Assembly: GCA_035911095.1 (NCBI GenBank)
Contig: JAMHWF010000077.1
Coordinates: 62,001 to 126,000, forward strand
Direction of reading: 5' to 3'
Source: JAMHWF01 sp035911095
Lineage (GTDB): Bacteria; Pseudomonadota; Gammaproteobacteria; Burkholderiales; Burkholderiaceae_C
DNA length: 64,000 nucleotides
Both the position numbers and the translations under genes were made by a program. The notes beneath the pieces are model-generated. The model ran no database searches and was not told the origin of the DNA. It worked only from the letters and a program-made list of their open reading frames with translations. Positions 62,998-64,000 of this stretch are shown in pieces (within the stretch, counting starts at the first letter, position 1; each line of letters starts with the position of its first letter).

Positions 62998-63037
62998 CCG
63001 GGCAGAAGCCCGGTGACGGCCGCCACCCTGCGGCCGT
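62998..63037 (+). terminator. Double hairpin after the mrp operon
   Basis: Two adjacent perfect stems: CCGGGC/GCCCGG (62998-63003 and 63008-63013, 4-base loop) and ACGGCCGC/GCGGCCGT (63016-63023 and 63030-63037, 6-base loop), starting 26 bases after the mrpG stop and before the next gene's leader. Only a short purine/T mix follows, no T-run. Confidence 0.5.
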
Positions 63038-63104
63038 AGCATCGGTCTCCTCGCATCGCCGTCCACGCCAGGGCGGCCCGCCCGACAACGTCAGGAGACT
63101 CCAG

Positions 63105-64000
63105 ATGAAGACCACGGAACAGGTCTCGGCACCGCGCCGCTCGGCCCTGGTGCTGGGCGGCGCCGCCGCGCTCGGCCTCGGCGCCTTCCCGGGCGCTGCC
63201 GCCTGGGCCCAGGCGGCCTGGCCGACCAAGCCCGTCACGCTGCTGATCGGCTACCCGCCGGGCGGCCAGACCGACTTCGCCGGCCGCGTCGTGCTGGCCG
63301 GCCTGCAGACCGCGCTCGGCCAGGCGGTGATCATCGACAACAAGGCCGGCGTCAGCGGCAACCTCGCGGCCGCCGAGGTGCTGCGCGCACCGCCTGACGG
63401 CTACAAGCTGCTGGTCGGCAACGGCTCGATGACGATCACGCCGCATGTCTACACCGCGCAGGGGATCATCGACCCGCTGAAGCTGACGCCGATCGGCGTG
63501 CTGCTGACCTCGGCGATGGTGCTGACGGTGCCGGTCAACTCGCCGATCAAGACCTACGCCGACTTCGTCGCCCTCGTGAAGGAAAAGAGCCAGACCGGCA
63601 ACGGCATCGACTACGGCACCGGCGGCGTCGGTTCGCTGGCCCACGTGATGACCGAGCTGCTGCGCGAACGCCTCGGCAGCCCGAAGATGAACCACGTGCC
63701 CTACAAGGGCAGCAGCCCGGCGATCACCGACCTGATCGGCGGTCGCCTCGACGTGATGATCGACGCCTCGTCCGTGGTGGCGCCGTTCATCCTGTCGGGC
63801 AAGGTGCGGGCGGTGATGGTCACCACCGACAAGCGCGTGCCGGCCTTCCCCGACGTGCCGACCGGTGCCGAGAGCGGCCTGAAGGACTTCACGATCGTGT
63901 CGTTCATCGGCCTCTACGGGCCGCCCGGCCTGCCCGCGGACGTCGTCACGAAGGCCAATGCGGCGATGAACACCGCCTTGAAGGACCCGGCCGTGGCCAA
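63105..64000 (+). CDS. TctC/Bug-family tripartite tricarboxylate transporter substrate-binding protein (partial)
   Basis: Frame open from ATG 63105 (AGGAG upstream) to the window end, 298 codons seen of about 330. An N-terminal export signal with paired Arg (APRRSALVLGGAAALGLGAF) may be Tat-type. The mature part starts AAWPTKPVTLLIGYPPGGQTDF, then VIIDNKAGVSGNLAAAEVLRAPPDGYKLLVGN, NHVPYKGSSPAITDLIGGRLDVMID and PAFPDVPTGAESGLKDF, all Bug-family blocks. It binds a carboxylate in the periplasm. Bug proteins often occur without a cognate TctAB nearby, as here within view. Confidence 0.92.
   Translation, partial: MKTTEQVSAPRRSALVLGGAAALGLGAFPGAAAWAQAAWPTKPVTLLIGYPPGGQTDFAGRVVLAGLQTALGQAVIIDNKAGVSGNLAAAEVLRAPPDGYKLLVGNGSMTITPHVYTAQGIIDPLKLTPIGVLLTSAMVLTVPVNSPIKTYADFVALVKEKSQTGNGIDYGTGGVGSLAHVMTELLRERLGSPKMNHVPYKGSSPAITDLIGGRLDVMIDASSVVAPFILSGKVRAVMVTTDKRVPAFPDVPTGAESGLKDFTIVSFIGLYGPPGLPADVVTKANAAMNTALKDPAVA

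Overview
The window is very GC-rich chromosomal DNA with dense, short-spaced genes. The gene content points to a Burkholderiales betaproteobacterium, perhaps of the Rubrivivax/Piscinibacter/Leptothrix type: a minCDE operon with an Ala/Pro-rich MinC, a Bug/TctC-type solute-binding protein, a NorR-regulated quinol NO reductase with GGT-N7-ACC operators, and an anaerobic-cyclase (bchE) homologue. Genus assignment is inference. No rRNA, tRNA or CRISPR array was seen.

Left part (1-20.5 kb): an MFS metabolite transporter, a flavodoxin-like protein, minCDE followed by gltS, a DoxX protein and the 5' stump of dctA. Then come an orphan bchE, an AT-richer membrane-protein gene of foreign look, a glutaminase, a bacterioferritin-like protein, and norR divergent from a quinol-oxidising NO reductase with a readable sigma-54 promoter and two NorR sites. 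An AhpD-like protein, DNA glycosylase Tag, a secreted beta-helix lipoprotein and an FMN-dependent alpha-hydroxy-acid oxidase follow.

Accessory island (about 20.5-27.3 kb): a clear integron attC site (21412-21510) separates two cassette-like genes, one a small protein with an RNxxxH (HEPN-like) motif and the other a trypsin-like serine protease. The protease is cut at its 3' end by a complete IS3-family element (22270-23515, 24-bp perfect inverted repeats). The other end of that element cuts an IS110-family transposase. A SnoaL-like protein, a DUF1090 protein and an IS5-like element complete the island. Base composition, IS density and attC together mark it as acquired DNA.

Iron/efflux region (27.3-48 kb): a DUF1615 lipoprotein, a free-standing WYL-domain protein, a TonB-dependent siderophore receptor, and a divergent four-gene RND efflux operon of MdtABC type with its own outer-membrane factor. 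LysR/SDR genes are followed by a second TonB receptor carrying a signalling (STN) domain, an ECF sigma/FecR fusion protein (IutY-like), and fumC. A 24-bp sequence containing a Fur box occurs twice, identically: ahead of fumC and between the first receptor and the RND operon.

Right part (48-64 kb): a Fic protein with a ribbon-helix-helix partner and a palindromic operator, a magnesium transporter operon (MscS channel, MgtE-N-like protein, MgtE, unknown protein) with a pentanucleotide repeat tract in one leader, a metallo-beta-lactamase-fold hydrolase, a GMC oxidoreductase coupled to an HExxH protein, a complete mrpAB-C-D-E-F-G cation/proton antiporter operon with overlapping starts and stops, and a TctC-type binding protein that runs off the window.
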